DNA of 64,000 nucleotides. Source: Burhinus oedicnemus (Eukaryota > Chordata > Aves > Charadriiformes > Burhinidae). Made by a program: the position numbers and the translations under genes. Under the pieces are notes generated by a model. It was not told the DNA's origin. It saw only the letters and a list, made by a program, of their open reading frames with translations, and made no database searches. Below, in pieces: positions 1 to 29,390 of this stretch; within the stretch, counting starts at the first letter, position 1, and the number at the start of each line of letters is the position of its first letter. The DNA lies in assembly GCA_008921705.1 (NCBI GenBank), contig VFFE01007012.1, positions 160,834 to 224,833 of the forward strand, given 5' to 3'.

Positions 1-1993
1 GTGTTCTTGACATCCTTGCCTTCATTGCCACATTGCCATACTTTTATTTCTGGAGCACTGGAAGGTCATAGAAACTAAGAGGCTAGCAGAAAAATAAGCA
101 AAAGCATTCCTCTTTGGTGTCCCCTCTCAGCAATGCTGGTGTAAAAGCAGCTCTTGGATCCTCTGCACGGTGTGATGTTCCCTGAAGCAGCTCTCCTCGC
201 TGGAGCTGACCGTGCCTGGTTGTGCCAAGAGGGACCTTTTCTGCTGCTGTGGGGGCGATTCTGTGCCAACGGTGCAGTGCAGAATAAAGCCCAAAGCGTG
301 TGGTGAGCACGTGGTGGACTGTGCATGGCTTAAAAGCATCGGTAGCTTTGCGAGAGCAGCTCAGCTGTGCTGCAGAGGTGCCGTGTTAGACCGGGGACTG
401 GGTTATGGGTGAGAAGAGCCATCTGTGTCACCGGTGTGATGGGTTAGCAGCGGTGAGTCTCTGTTCGCAGCCGATTCTTCTGCCTCTGCTCATGGCCTGG
501 ATGTGTGCTTGGGTGGCCCTGCTGTGCGTGACATCCCCTGGGATGGGAGGTGGGGGCTTTTCTTCTGGCCGTCGGCAAAATGAGCAGATCTCATCCAGGA
601 AAACTGCTGTCAAGGGAAGAGAAGGCAAAAACCAGGTGGCAGGTCAGGAACTGGCTGCAGGAGATGCTGAATGCGGCCAGGGCCCTTCAGTCTCCTGCCT
701 GGCCATGGCAGGGCTCCTGCCCAGGCTCTGCTCCCGTGAGATGGCAGCGGAGGGAGAGTTTGGTGTTCCCTTCGGTTGGGGTTGTGCCCTGCCTGTAGGA
801 AAGCAGAGAGCAAGATCTTAATTAAGGCAACAGTAAAGAAGCAGGAACGGCCTGGAAGGCAAATGGAGAAGCCTTCCGAGTGTTGCGGTCTCTGTTTAGT
901 TCCCACGTGTCTGAAAGCTTTTCATAAATGTGTGGTTCAGAGATGGGGTTAAGATCCAGCATTTCTGTGGCGGCTCAGAGCTGCCTTAATCGAGGAGTTT
1001 CCAAACCCTTTTGTGCTGAAGGCTAGGTGGAAAGGTGTCTTGTGGGACATCCCTCCTCCCCAGCCTGCAGATGTCAGAAAGCGCTGCCAGGAGAGCACTG
1101 GGCACACCGTGTGGCTAAGAAGGAGCCGGAGGAGCCTGCGCTGTGCGAATGCTATTAATCTGGATGTGAGACCTCAGAATGTAGCTTGTCAGCTGTGCTG
1201 CAAACGAAAAGTGCCGTATAAATTCCTGACTTGCAAATTAACCCCACGATAGTCCTGCACAGCAGCTGAGCTGGAGGCAGCGTTGGCTCATGGGGCTGCC
1301 CTGGGGCTGCTGCTCATGGTGCAGAGCTGGAGCTTACAGGGAGCAGACCTGGGTGGTCTGTCTGGATTGGGAAATTCTTACGGTTTTTATGAAACGAGGA
1401 TCGCTGTTATGCAGTGTGAAAGCTCCCTGGTGCGGGAGGAGGCTGTATGGTGTGGCAGCATCTTATGAAGGATGCTCACCATCCTCAAAGCGTTCGTGAT
1501 GGTTGCTTGGTACCTTTTTTTGATCTCCTACGAAAATGAAGAGTTTAATATATTTCTGTAGTGGCAAAACATGATGCCATCAGGTTTCCGGGTGCAATGT
1601 GCATAGTTTAGACACTTGAGCAGCGCCTTGCCCAGGTCCCCGCTTGTGTGCCAGCAATGCCAGGGTCCTCGTCCTAAGAAAACCAGCGTGCCCTCAGATG
1701 TTGGCTGTTTGCCACACTAGAGTGAGGGTCTGACTGATTGCTGGGTAATTAAAAGCCTTCAGGACCAGTCTGTGGCTGGTGTTAGAAAGTCCACATGAGC
1801 ATGGAGTGTTTGCATGGCTCATGGGAGGACGCGGATGGTTTAACATCATGCAGGTAATTATTCGGATGGTGGTTGTGCTCAGCAGCTGAGCAGAGGGTCA
1901 GGATCCTGGCATGTCTGATGCTGCATCCATGCTCAAAGAGGTCGTCCCGGGAGTTTGTCATGGCTCGCCTCACCGACACGTGTGCCTCCCCAG
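1..1993 (+). other. SLC9A6: SLC9A6 intron 1, 3' part
   Basis: This stretch has no exon-like coding sequence. The residues that should precede exon 2 in this family (the end of the first helical region) are not encoded here, so it is read as the 3' part of intron 1. It ends in a pyrimidine-rich acceptor with AG at 1992-1993. I see no recognisable repeat. Confidence 0.8.
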
Positions 1994-17559
<15,566 letters not shown>

Positions 17560-19225
17560 GGTTGCTCAGTTTAATTGACAGTAATATTTGCATATATGAT
17601 CAAGAAATATGTACTACCTAAAGTCTAATGCATGTCTCAAATTGTCTAAGCTGTATAAATATTATTTATATGGTGTCAGAAGAATATAAATATTCTCTGC
17701 CAAGCACTTGTAAAGAACAAGCTGCAAATTTAAGTTAAAAACTGTGTTGACTGCACTATGTAGGGTGGAACTGTTTTAGCGTACGAGTCTTTTGCACACA
17801 GTGAGCTTCTTTAATGTGTGATTTGACGAAGGGTTTAGTTCCCAGCGGGGTAAGTAAAGAAGCTGACTCCCTGTTCACCCTTTGAGCCTGGGAGAGGAGG
17901 ATAGGGAGGTGCTGGTGAGCAGTGGAAATCGCTTTCTATTTGGATGAGGATTGTTTATTTTTTTTTGGTCTCTGGTCTTTGGATAGTCACGTTTGAAATA
18001 TCAGCGACAAGTCTGCCCACAGACCCTGTCGCCAGGCAGCGGCCGGTGATGAACTTGTTCGCTTTGTGGGAACCTGAGCCGGGACCTGGAGATTTTCTGC
18101 TTTTTGGTGACCCTCTGCCCAAGCTCTGCTTTAGCAGGCTAACAGCAGGCACCAGCCAAAGCTGACAGCAAGGACTGCGGGTGTCTGGCGGCTCAGGTGG
18201 GAGCAGGAGGGAGGGATGGTTTGTGTCTGTAGTCACGTTTAGGAGAAGGAGGTGATCCCACAGAAATGACACCAAGTGTGCACAGATTTCAGGGCTGAGT
18301 CCGGCTCAAGCAGCTTTCTGGAATCAGCCATCAAATCCTCAGTTGACAACTCAATTCCACATTTGGGAAGTGACCGTGTCTTTGTGCGAGCGAATCCCTT
18401 CTCCTGCAGTCACGGATGTAGCAGAGATGTGCAGAGCTACCGCAGTTGCACGCAGGGCCGTGGGGTCCGGCCGTCCTCGAACACAAGCTTTACGGCTACA
18501 GATTGACACGGTACCTCCAGACCTCTCCAGAGGTATTGAGCATTGAGGTGGTACTGAAGGGGAGTTGTCCGTCCGTCCGTCCTCCTGTATAGTCAAAAAT
18601 CATTGCACTTTGTTTAATAACTCCTTAGCATGCTGTGTGTCTGTAATCCCCACCGCATCTCTCTCATGTCTCTTACCATTTACTGAGAAATGTTTGTGAG
18701 TTGATTTTGTTTGTTTGTTTGTTTGGGGTTTTTTTTATAAATTTTAATTTTCCAAGGAAGAGCACAGAACAATTTGCGATTTCACACTAGTGTTAAAGGA
18801 TTTACTCTGTAGTTATGAGAATGGCTAAAGGTGCAGTGAAATTGTTAACCCTGACATCCTTCTTTTTCTCCTGAAAAGGGGGAATCACAGAAATTCACTG
18901 TATGTAATTTTGTTGTCTATTGTAGCTGCAGTTTTGCTATACAAACTTTTCAGGGTTATCTGTGCACTACAGGCCCCTTTCTGGAGTTAACCCTCTCCAG
19001 AGGGCTTAAACAGAGGTGTTTAAAAAGAGAATATATGAAAAAGAGCCAGGTGAGTCCCAGCACTCACAGCTCCCGTTATCTTTCCTTGGAACGAACTCTG
19101 CATCTGTCAGGATCTGACCCTGAGACCTCAGAGCAGTGTCCCCGTGGCTGTTTTCCCCAGCAGCACCTGAGAGCTGGAGGAGACAGGAAATACTGAAATT
19201 CTGAGTGTGTATGTATAGTTGAGAA

Positions 19226-19231
19226 AATAAA
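19226..19231 (+). terminator. SLC9A6: Possible proximal poly(A) signal
   Basis: An AATAAA hexamer 1.7 kb after the stop codon, directly followed by a T-rich tract. Another AATAAA lies at 20188-20193 and an ATTAAA at 20046-20051. Which ones are used cannot be told from sequence. Confidence 0.35.
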
Positions 19232-20698
19232 TTTAAACTTTTTTTTTTTTTTTTCATTTTCTCAGGTCTAAGTAACATAGCCTTAAATTCACGGATGTGA
19301 AACTAATTATTTTGGCAGTTTATCCCCAAGAAAATGCTTTCTTTTCCCTTCTGAACAAAATGTGTAAGTGTTGCCATAGGACTCCTCTAGAAGGGGGGTA
19401 ACGCTCTATTTATATTTAGATAGGGCATCTTCCTTGCACCAGTAAATGGCAGTCTCGCTGTTAACATAGCTGTTGGATTAGCGCTAGCCTCTTTGTTTCC
19501 TGCTATGCAGGAATTCCATAAAGTGTGCATTTTATATGATGTCTGTAACTTAACTTCATGTGTTTAAAAAAAGAAAAAAAAAGAAAAAAAAAAAACCCAA
19601 ACAACTAGGTACCCGTTGACTTTAGGTTTACTGCATCACTTCTGCATCCTGTTTTATGTTCGTTTTGCCTTTTTGAAGAGGTATGATAAATAACTATCTC
19701 TTGTTTTTTCCTGTATAATCTGACTATGAATTCAATTTACAAAGCTGGCATTGGTGCAGCTGGAGGTGCAGAATGGTTCTGCTCCCCCTGACAGCCTGTG
19801 GTCCCATCGGCAGGTCCCGTGCACCGCTGCAGCGTAAGGGCAGCGCAGGGCTCCCTCCCGGACAATCCCCAGCTGAGGTGCAAAGGTGGCTGAGACAGCC
19901 ACAGCGTAACGTTTTACTGTAGCCTGGGTAGCATTCCTCTCTTTCTCTGCCCCTCCGACTTCAATAACTTGTCCACTCTCTTTACGCTCGCCAACACATC
20001 GCCATAAGCCTCAGCTTTTGACACCAGTGACAGTTTGGTTAGTACATTAAAGAAAAAAAAAAAAGTTAACAAATGATGATTTTATGGGTTACCTGTGAAC
20101 TCTCACAATCCATACATAATATAACTGGGACTGTTTTGAATAGTCTTGGTGAATGAATGATTCTAAACTGAAATTCAGGAGTGATTTAATAAATGACTCA
20201 GATTCACATCCTCAGCTGATTATTTTCTTTGTCCTGCTGCAGCAGAGAATACACAAGTGCCTGGTTTCCAGATGCAGAGCCCTGATGGCTTGTGTGCTGC
20301 AGATGAAGTTAAGGGTACCCGGGAGAATTGGGCCCCGAGACCTTTTGCCAAATAGATAAGGCAGCCCCGAGGAGGCAGTTTACAGCTCCCACAAAGATTT
20401 AGAGAAGGTGCCCTTCTTCTGTAAATTGAATTTTCATGGTTTTTGCACATGAAAAAGCATTGTAGGTAAAGTTATGATTTGTACTAGTACTGTCAATTTG
20501 TGTGGTAATGGCATTAACTCCGTAGTTGTGGTGTTTGTGCAGCTGATCTGTGATAGCTGATGATCACTATTGGACCTTCTGTTTACACTGACTAAATCCT
20601 TTACCGTTGCGTTGTACTGTGAAAGAAGGATTATGGGCCTATAAATGATTTTTTTTTTTTCCTGGAATTGTGTGTACCGTTTCATTAATTCACACGGA

Positions 20699-20704
20699 AA
20701 TAAA
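20699..20704 (+). terminator. SLC9A6: Likely distal poly(A) signal of SLC9A6
   Basis: An AATAAA hexamer in the context GGAAATAAATCTGTAGCAA. A GT-rich downstream element (GTTTGTTCGTGG) lies about 45 bases further on. After this point the sequence becomes more GC-rich and typical of intergenic DNA, which supports it as the transcript end. Confidence 0.6.
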
Positions 20705-22349
20705 TCTGTAGCAAAGTGACGACGTGCTGCTTGACCTTCTCAGACCAGTTTGTTCGTGGCCTTTGGCCAACGGGTAAGGCAGCAGCCAGGGATGCTGATG
20801 CTGAACCGCGGGGGCTGGAGGGCAGCCGGGCTGGGGTGCATGCTCCTGCCTTTGCTCCTGTGCCACAGCCCAGCCCCGGGGCCGTCCTTCCTTGCAGGAA
20901 TGGGCACTGAGGAGCCAAGAGACGCTGATGAGCATCAAAACCCAGCTGGGGTAGCATCACATGTGCCCTGGAGTGGTGGGTGGACCTGTGTGAGGCATCA
21001 CTATGGGGTGTTTGCAAAATTCAGGCTCCTGAGCTTTCTTGGGCTTTTACGTCCCAGGTTTTTATTGAATTTGCAGTTGGGCTCATGGCAGGTGGTTCTG
21101 CCCTCCGTCTCCCATCTGTACCATTTTTTTGGTGCTACGTGCTGTCGGAGCAGCTGAAGAAGTTTGTTGTTCAAATGCTTTACAATCCTTCAACAGAGAG
21201 GGCACCTCAGAAACTTCAGGAATCTGATTTTGAGGGCTTTGATTCACAAAGGACAACCTTCACCTTTCTAATATTTTAAAAATATGTTCTTTGCAGCTCT
21301 GTATCGCTGCAGGGGGATAGCCCCCTGAAACCACACATCTCCCATCCACAGCAGTGGACAGCCGAGGGGACGTCTGTTCTGCTTTCCAAAGGGACTGTGG
21401 TCCTCGTGTGGGGCGGCGAGTCCTGAGCTCTCACACTGGGCTTTGCCAAAGCCTTGACTGCAGCTCACAGAAGTACCCTGAGTCTGCAAGCAAGAAGGGC
21501 TTGTCCAGCACGATGCTGGTCATGGGTGGCCCGTGCTACTGGAAGTCACAGGAGTGGGAAAGGAGACAATGGTGTTTATTTTCTTACTATGAAATGATGC
21601 TGTGTGCTCTCACACTTCCAAATCCTGACAATCAGAATAAACACCGCTAATCCTGCTGTACACATGCTGTCCAGCCCAGGCTTGGGTCATACTAGGGCAC
21701 GTAACTAAAACAAAGACATACTTTAGCAGTTGAAGAAATGCCTTTTGGCAGCTCTTTACCTTTGCAAACCCTCGAAAGAAGAGCAGCACACCCGTTACAA
21801 GCAAATTGTTTTGTTGAAATAAGGTATGATTCAGGTCCTTGGGCTCACTATTGGTGAGCGCTATGTCCAGTGCCCAAAATGTAGCTGGGACCAGCCGGCG
21901 TGCATCCACCCTTCCCAATGCAGGCGGCTGCAGGCAGTTATCCTCTGGGACGGGCTCACTGTGCTGTGAACTGGCATGTTGTTTCAGCCACGCAAAAAGA
22001 TTTCGGATAGGTGCTGTTCAGAGGCATTGGAAGAAGGGACAAGGCAGATCCCTGCATAGGCTGGGGAGGGGGACTTGCACCGTAGAGCTGCCACTTGCTG
22101 AATAGTCCCCATTTTACTAGTTCAGTTCAATTTGAGCTGATGAGGGACAGCTTTCAGTCAAGTTATTGTACCACCTGGCCGTGTTCATGTGGGGATCAGT
22201 AAAGCGCTGGGAAATGGGCCAACGCAGGGTATTTACAGCCTCAGAAAAATCACAGGGCTGTTTTTAGAGCAATCCTGTATTCTCATGCCCCAGGCACAGA
22301 CAGTCCTGTGCACTTGGGTCTCCATGTCATGCTGGGGAAGCATTTATGT

Positions 22350-22580
22350 AGATTTAGATTAGATATTAGGAAGAAATTCTTTACCCTGAGGGTGGTGAGG
22401 CACTGGCCCAGGTTGCCCAGAGAAGCTGTGGCTGCCCCATCCCTGGAGGTGTTCAAGGCCAGGTTAGACGGGGCTTGGAGCACGCTGGTCTAGTGGGAGG
22501 TGTCCCTGCCCATGGCAGGGGGGTTAGGACTAGGTGATCTTTAAGGTCCCTTCCAACTCTCACCATTCTAAGGTTCTATG
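22350..22580 (+). mobile_element. CR1 LINE 3'-end fragment
   Basis: A 5'-truncated CR1 copy. It begins near GATTTAGATTAGATATTAGG, contains the same 3' block as the copies at 13,565 and 56,386, and ends CATTCTAAGGTTCTATG. The tail has a few substitutions, so this is an old insertion without coding capacity. Confidence 0.92.
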
Positions 22581-25500
22581 TGTGGTAAGTTTTAAAAAAA
22601 AGCAAGCTTTTGATTCTTCTTACTTATCTCATCATGGCCTGCAAGGAGCTCTTGTCCTTGCTGGGTCCTCTAGATGGCAATATTGGAAAGGACAGTAATT
22701 GTCCGTCATGGCCATGTCCCTGCAAATCCAGGCAGTGCAGAGGCTGCCAGCCCACCCCTGCTCCAGAGACCCTCTCCATCCCCTGTCATGTTCACCAATG
22801 CCTTACGCACCATCCAGCTTGAGTCTTTATCTGCAGAAAGGAGAAGAGACTGCTCTTACACCCTGAGCCCCTCTGGAGAAGCCACCACCTTCCCAAGCAC
22901 CCAGGAGTCTGGATGCAGTTGAGGTGACCTTGTGCTCGGAGACTGTACATCTACCCTGCATCTTGCTTTCCCCTTTAAGGTCAGCTGCTTGTTGGCATTT
23001 TTTTCCCCCCCTGTTAGGCTTTTAGAACCAGGAGGTTAAGGCTAGTGGTCACAGGCTGGTTGCAGGATCAGTTTTAGCCCCCCAGAGATGAGCTGCAGCC
23101 CTTGTGGAGCTGCTGACAAGTATCAGAGCTGGTTCAAACCCCACACACCGCATCGAGCTTGCAAGGGCACCTTCCTCCATGGTGCTTCTTCCAGGCTCAC
23201 CAGCTCTCACAGGCAGGGCATCACCTGGGCTTTAAGCCATCCCTAGCATTAGAAGTTGCTGTCATCTGCAACCAATTTGTGGTCATGATGGCTGTTTGCA
23301 CTGTTGCAAGAGCACTTTTCTCTTTGCTTGGCTCCTGTTCGTCACAGCCCCAAAACAGTGTTTGTCACCAGATGTGGAGAGTATTCTGGAGGAAATATCT
23401 TGGCAAGATTAAGAGAGGAGATGGGGGTGGAAGTGCCTCTTGGATGCTAGTGGGCCCAAATATATTCTTATCATACTAAATTGCAAAAAATCTTTTGGCC
23501 ACATGTGTCTGTGATTGGAGAATAACTGGAAGATGAGGCAAGTAGAAGGGAAATGAAGACATGGTGTCCTTGCTGACAATCATAACAGAATCTGCCAAGC
23601 CGATGAGAGAACCCAGAGGCTGTGGGAGTATTTGTGTACTCTCTGTGTCCAGTGCAAGCGTAGCAACACTGCCCAGCGCAAACACCATGTATGCCCACTG
23701 CTTTCCATCTCCTCTGCTCTCTGCTGTGCTGAGAGCCATGGGGGTGTCACTTAATACAAAGGCATCTACAGCTCACCTGCTGCCTTCGACCGTGTTAACA
23801 TCAGAAGCTGCTTTGCACCTTGCGGGCAGGAACAGCACTGGGGACAGCCTGACTGCGGGTGCCCTGGTCTCTCTGCCACGGAGAGCAGCACGGCAAGGCA
23901 GTGGGTCTGATGTTCTTGAAGGCTCCTGGCCCTCGGACAAGCCTGGTAAGAAGCAAGGCAAAGTTTTGGTGGGTTGGCTGCTGCAGAGGTGAGATGTCAG
24001 GGGTGAGGCTGTGACTGGAAAGCCCAAAGCTGGGGAAAGCAGAATTCCAGCCTGTCACTGCTTGGTATTGCAGGATGGTACCAAAGGTATGCAAAGGTCT
24101 GCTCTCAGAATGGAGTTTGGGAACCAGGGGCTCTGGAGTGTGTTACTTGGGGACACGCAGTTCTCACAGCCCATCTTGGTGCTTTTCCTTACTCCAGCCC
24201 TTACAGTCCATGCTGGGCACTCAGAGCCTGGGTCAGAGGCTACAAGATCCCTTAATGACTGCAGGAGATTCTGTAAGGTTCAGGACTCTGGGGTAGCAGA
24301 GCCTTGAATCTGTTGTCCAATATTTAGACATGCGTATATACAAAAGGATTTGGTCTTTATTAATTGGCCTTTCATAGGAAATTCCACCAGCTGTCCTCCA
24401 AGGGGTGCCAGCCATGCTCCAGCCCCAAGGAGTCCATATATGGTTGCAATCTCCTAACCCTGTGTGTTTCGCAGAATAGTGTGGTCATAGCTACTTTTAA
24501 GGGTATGTGTGAACATTGCTGCCTTTCCTGTATGCATAAGCTCCCAGGAATGTGGACAAAGATTAAAAGTGTATAAATGAAAGTCATCAGCTTTATGCAG
24601 CATGTCAGCTCTTCTACCTGCAGCAGCAAGGTTAGTTATTCTAGCCTACCCACATGGGTGCTGAGCTGGGAAGGCACCACGGTGCAAGGGATGCTTTGTG
24701 AATAGGAAAACACCAACCAGCTGAGCTTCAAAGCATTTCACAATGTAAATGTGCCTAGGCTGAGACAGCAGCAGAAATACTTTCCCTTGCCCTTCCTCCT
24801 CCTATAAGCCATGCTAACCTAGAGCCAAGAGCTGCAGGTACCCAGCAGCTGCCTCTGAGCCCTTTTTGTTTATAAGGGATTTCTGTATCCTGAATCCTGC
24901 CTAATCTGCCAGGGACATCTCCCTTCTCCTGCTCCTCCCTGTTTCTGTGGCCTGGCATCCACAGCCCATGGCTAGCTCCTGCTCTGTTCATTCTCCAAAT
25001 GCAGCAAGAGGAGCTGTTGTCCCCTTCAGTGTTGGTAGCAGTAAATGTCCTGCAACCCACTGACCACCTCCTCCTCCTCCTCTCCCCCATGCCAGCTGCA
25101 GCCCCTTTGCCTGATTTAGTATGGGCTAACCACAGAAAATGAGAGGGGAGCCACAGTAGGCATGTTCTGCACCTGCATCCCATCTCCAGCATCTCCCTTG
25201 CCCCTCCTGCAGCACTGGCCTGTACCAAAATGCACCTTTTCTGCTCAGTAGCTCCAAGGGCGTAATCTTAAAGACAGCTAAGGGCAGTATGTCTCCCACA
25301 TCGCCACAGCATCCTCATTCTCTGCAGCACCTTGAAGTAGCTCCTCTGCATCCTTTGATGATGGATGGCTAAATCTGCTCTTCTGTGATACGGCTTGCTC
25401 CTAAAACTCCCAGAGGTACAAGAGGAAGGAGAACAACAGATGCAGCGTTGCTTGCTTTTCCCTTTTCCCAGGCAGTTAATATTAATCACCGGTGCTTTTG

Positions 25501-27858
25501 GATATGTTGTGTGAATTCTCCTGGCCTCTGAAGCTTTTGAGATCTGTAATAAGAGAGAATTGGAAATGCCTCTGGATCTCAGTGACAGAAGGGCTGGATT
25601 TAATACAAACTTCTTCCCTGCACCAGACACTCTGCCATATTTTTTAGCTTTGGAATAGACATGAACATCCTAAAGCTATTTAGCTAAAGTATGTCTGGTT
25701 GAGTGATCTGAAGTCACTATTTGCATTGGTGTCCATTTTTCAAGGTGCAAAATCAAGAATTCCTCTGATGAGGCAGGTTAAGTGATGCAATGCTGCAAAA
25801 GCACAAGGTACGTCTGGGTTATGTTTTCCACCCTGGGACTTCAGAGCTGTGTCCGCTGCTCACATGAGAATGCCCAAATTGTTACAAAAGGCAAATGAAT
25901 TTCTCTTGTGACTTTGTTTCTGCTCTGCATGGGCTGGTTCACCAGCTGGAGCTTTGTTGCTGAGCTATTTGCTGTCGATAAAATGCCTTAGCTCTGGCTC
26001 AGATGCCTTAAAGGGCTGAATGCTATTGTCCCGCTAGAGAGAAGCCCGTGCCATTTGGCACAGTTACGTGCCTAAACCCAGCTCCCATCAGCGACTTGTT
26101 GCTTCAGCTGGAATCTGTCTGTGCTCTGATGACAGAGCTGATAATAGATAGACTGATGGCACTCGTGACAAGGGTGTAGGGGTTGAGTAAAAGATTCCCT
26201 GGAAAAAATGGATCATCCTGGCTTCACAGACATTTAATTTGAGATTTCATAGCCAGCATCGGGCCTCAGCAATGCTCACAAGACTGAATTTCAGTGCCCT
26301 GAGGAGGAGAGCCCAGCTGGGGGTCAGGGGGTCGTGCCCAGGTGGCATTGGAGCAGTTGTGCTCGCGGCAGCACAGAGCTGCCCGGGCTGCAAGGCTCCG
26401 CTGGTCTGGGGAGCGGTGGGCAAATCTAATGCTGCAGATACACCAAAATCAGAGAAGGATGCGTTGGCACCTCGGGCTGGGACGAGGAGCATCCGTTGGC
26501 CACCTCGGGAGTGGATCTGACCCAGTGGATCTGAGATGGTGGGGATTATGGTCCGGCTGAAAGTCCTGGACCACAACAAGCAGGACAGTTAATACCTGGA
26601 CTTCTGTGGCTGGCCGTGCTCCTGATGCAGCAGGATGAGTAAAGTCGAGGAGAGCATGTAAATATTTATAGCCCAGTTACCAGGTTTCGTGTTTGGCCGG
26701 TCCCTCTTGGCTCCTACCGCTCGATGTTTGTGGCTCTGAGTTGCCAAGGACACTCGCAGGGCTGCTCGAGGGGCAGAAACCTCGCTGAAGGCAGCCAGGG
26801 GCATTGCTGCGGCACTTTTCCGAGGCAGCAGGGCCAGCCTGGCAGCACCCAGGGCACCGGTGGATTCGTTTCGGCAGCGAAAGCTGGTCATGGCTGTGGT
26901 GTCGTATCACAGCAGCACCCACCACACCCACCCAGCAGCTGCATCCCAGCCAGCAGCTCTGGGAAGGGGGGACACAAGGCATGGATGAACCCCCTCAAAG
27001 CTGGTCTAGCAGTGTTTTTCACTGGTGTGTGTGAGGGAGGTGGGAAGTGAATGCACAGCGCCCAGAGCCCTTTTCCTCTTGGGGGACAGCTCTGTCACCC
27101 CTTGCTGCAGCATCTTGCTGTCCTGAGAGAGGCTCCTTCATAAAAATCTAACCAGCCTCTGCATAACTCTCACGTTCTTCCTCAGATCCAGAGTCTCTAA
27201 CGCCAAATATTTTTCCCTGCTGTTGGTTCAGTTTCTTCTGTTTCCAATCCTCGCCAGAGCTGCTGAGGAAAAGAAATCACAATCTGTTTGTACTGAAGGT
27301 ACTTATTTCAGTTTGGAAGTGGCAGGAAGACAGCTTCTCTATGTCCACGCATGTATCTGAGATCTTTCTCTTGGGTCTCTTTCAGCTTTGACTTCAAACC
27401 ATCTTTAAATCACTTTTCTTCAGCAGAATTCAGCAAAGAAGTGAGCTCTCTCATTTTTGCATAAGAGATGATTCCCAGAAAATTTGGTTTAAACCAAAGA
27501 AAACACACCCATGGTCGCTTTGTGCCAGCTGAACTAAATCAGTTAAAAACCCCATCTGAACTGGAAGGAGAGCAAAAGTCCATCACGGAGAAATCTTCTT
27601 CACAGCCGGGTATCATGTCTAAAATCTGTTGGTAGAGAAAGCTGCCTGACAGCTATTTACTGCAGCTCCTTCAGCACACTGAGCTCAGGAAATTGCATTC
27701 ATAATTTCCTTAGTGCCAAATGGTTTGTAATTTTCCCATGACTATTCCTTTTTTTGCTGTTTGTGAAACAAAGCCTTTGAAAAGCACACACAGATTTACT
27801 TTTTGCCTAACTATGAAGCTAACACGAAACAGTTTAAGGGGATACTGTTCGCTCGATT

Positions 27859-27907
27859 TGTTTGACATAGGGAATAAAAAAACTGTTTGGCATAGGGAAT
27901 AAAAAAC
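27859..27907 (+). repeat. Tandem duplication, 25-bp unit, two copies
   Basis: TGTTTGACATAGGGAATAAA followed by AAAAC is repeated immediately as TGTTTGGCATAGGGAATAAA followed by AAAC. The copies differ by one substitution and one A. No gene is associated. Confidence 0.85.
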
Positions 27908-29390
27908 CCCAACCTCATTTGTGACTGAGCCTTCCATAAATAGCCTTATAATTTTAATACAATCTTTTTTAGCAAAGGGAAAGTTGATCTGACAGAGACA
28001 GTAAAAATTCTCGTCCAGCCAGTGCTGTCGGGCAGAAGGAACAAGCAGAAAAGGCAGAAAGGTGTCACCTGGCATCTCTGTGTTACCATCAGCATAGGCC
28101 TGAGTTGTAAGTATGATTCCCTGTCCATTTATATACAAGAAAAGGACTTGAGTCTCATTTAGCCGGAGGCACTCAGGTCTGGTGAGCTGGGCTGGAGTTT
28201 GGCTCCAGCCCCTGGGACAGATCACATCCATGTCCTTGGACAAGCAGCTTCTTTCTCCACTTTGCTCCCAGCGTAGCCTGGAGCACACCAAATTTAAGCC
28301 TCTGCATAGCTTCAGCTGCCATTAACTATCTGACTAAATAGGACTTCCAACAGCATTAATTGTGAGTCACACAAAATCACTATGCGAAGAGCCAGCAGAA
28401 CATTTATTAAGGCTCCCCAGCTCGAGGCTTTGCATTCAGAGACGTGGACAGACAGAGAGCGGGTGACGGAGGGGGCTGGGGTGCGACTCGTGTCCCATCC
28501 CACGTCTGAGCGGACTGGAAGAGGCTGTGGCAGCAGAGGAGGTTTGTGGGAGTCCCTTGCAGTGATGCCGTGTCTCCAGCTCTGCTTTTTGAACCTGGAT
28601 CTTCTCCACGGGGTGCTTTTATGTCTGACAGCTTGTCCTCTTTCTACCTGTCTGTTGTCCTTGCAAAGCTTGCATTTCAAACAGAAGCCAAGCCACTCCC
28701 AGTCTTTGATAACACACCTCCCTAGGAAACATGTGGGAAGCAAAAAATGCTATTAGGTCTTTTTATACACACGGGCACCCAAGGCACAGTGAGACAAGGT
28801 GAACCCCTCCAGCCTGAGGGTGTAGACAGGGCAAAGGCAGCTGCAAACTAGGTAAGCAAGGGGCTGCGGGCACTGAGCACAAACGTTCCTTTCTGAAGGA
28901 TGTCCACGGCATAGCCAGCAGCCCTGGAGCCAGGCAGGTAGCGCCTGAGGGACAGATGTTACGTGACTCAGCCAAAGTCAAGCAAGAAGTTTGTAGCAGG
29001 ATGAGGAATTTAATTTTGGTCCCTTGAGCCGTAGGCTAGTGCTGTAAGTCCCGGCCCATGCTGCGTCTATCACTTCTCATGTTCATTGCAGTCATCTAAT
29101 CCAGTTGCATGTGTTTCTTCATGGTCCTCAGCTTTCTGATCGATTTGATTTTAGCTGCAGACTCAAGCAAAATTAAATTTGTCATGCTTTAAAAACCTCC
29201 TCTGCTATTAAAACACTTATTTTACTTATGTTAGCCTGTGGGTACCTTGAATTAATTTTTTTCCGAGACTAAAATCTAAAGCTAAAATTAATAAAGGGGC
29301 CTAATTTCAGTCTGATGCCTGGAAGCCATCTTTTCAAATCTGGAACATGAAACTCCTGGTGATCCTGACACCAAAAAAAAAAGACCACTG

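Larger units (their letters stand above)
17560..20725 (+). other. SLC9A6: SLC9A6 3' untranslated region
   Basis: AT-rich sequence follows the stop codon with no further coding potential. It includes short (CCGT) and (TTTG) runs, a T16 tract near 19239 and an A-rich tract near 19566-19597. The end is placed just after the AATAAA at 20699, because a GT-rich stretch follows at about 20735-20765. A length of about 3.2 kb is plausible for this gene. The exact cleavage site is inferred. Confidence 0.7.

Noticed and set aside
1873..1993. In-frame extension of SLC9A6 exon 2 upstream to an ATG at 1873
   Set aside because: The extension does not resemble the family, and a good acceptor (CTCCCCAG) sits exactly where the conserved sequence begins.
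27710..28291. Minus-strand open frame of 193 codons
   Set aside because: No recognisable protein family. It runs across a tandem duplication and simple AT-rich sequence.
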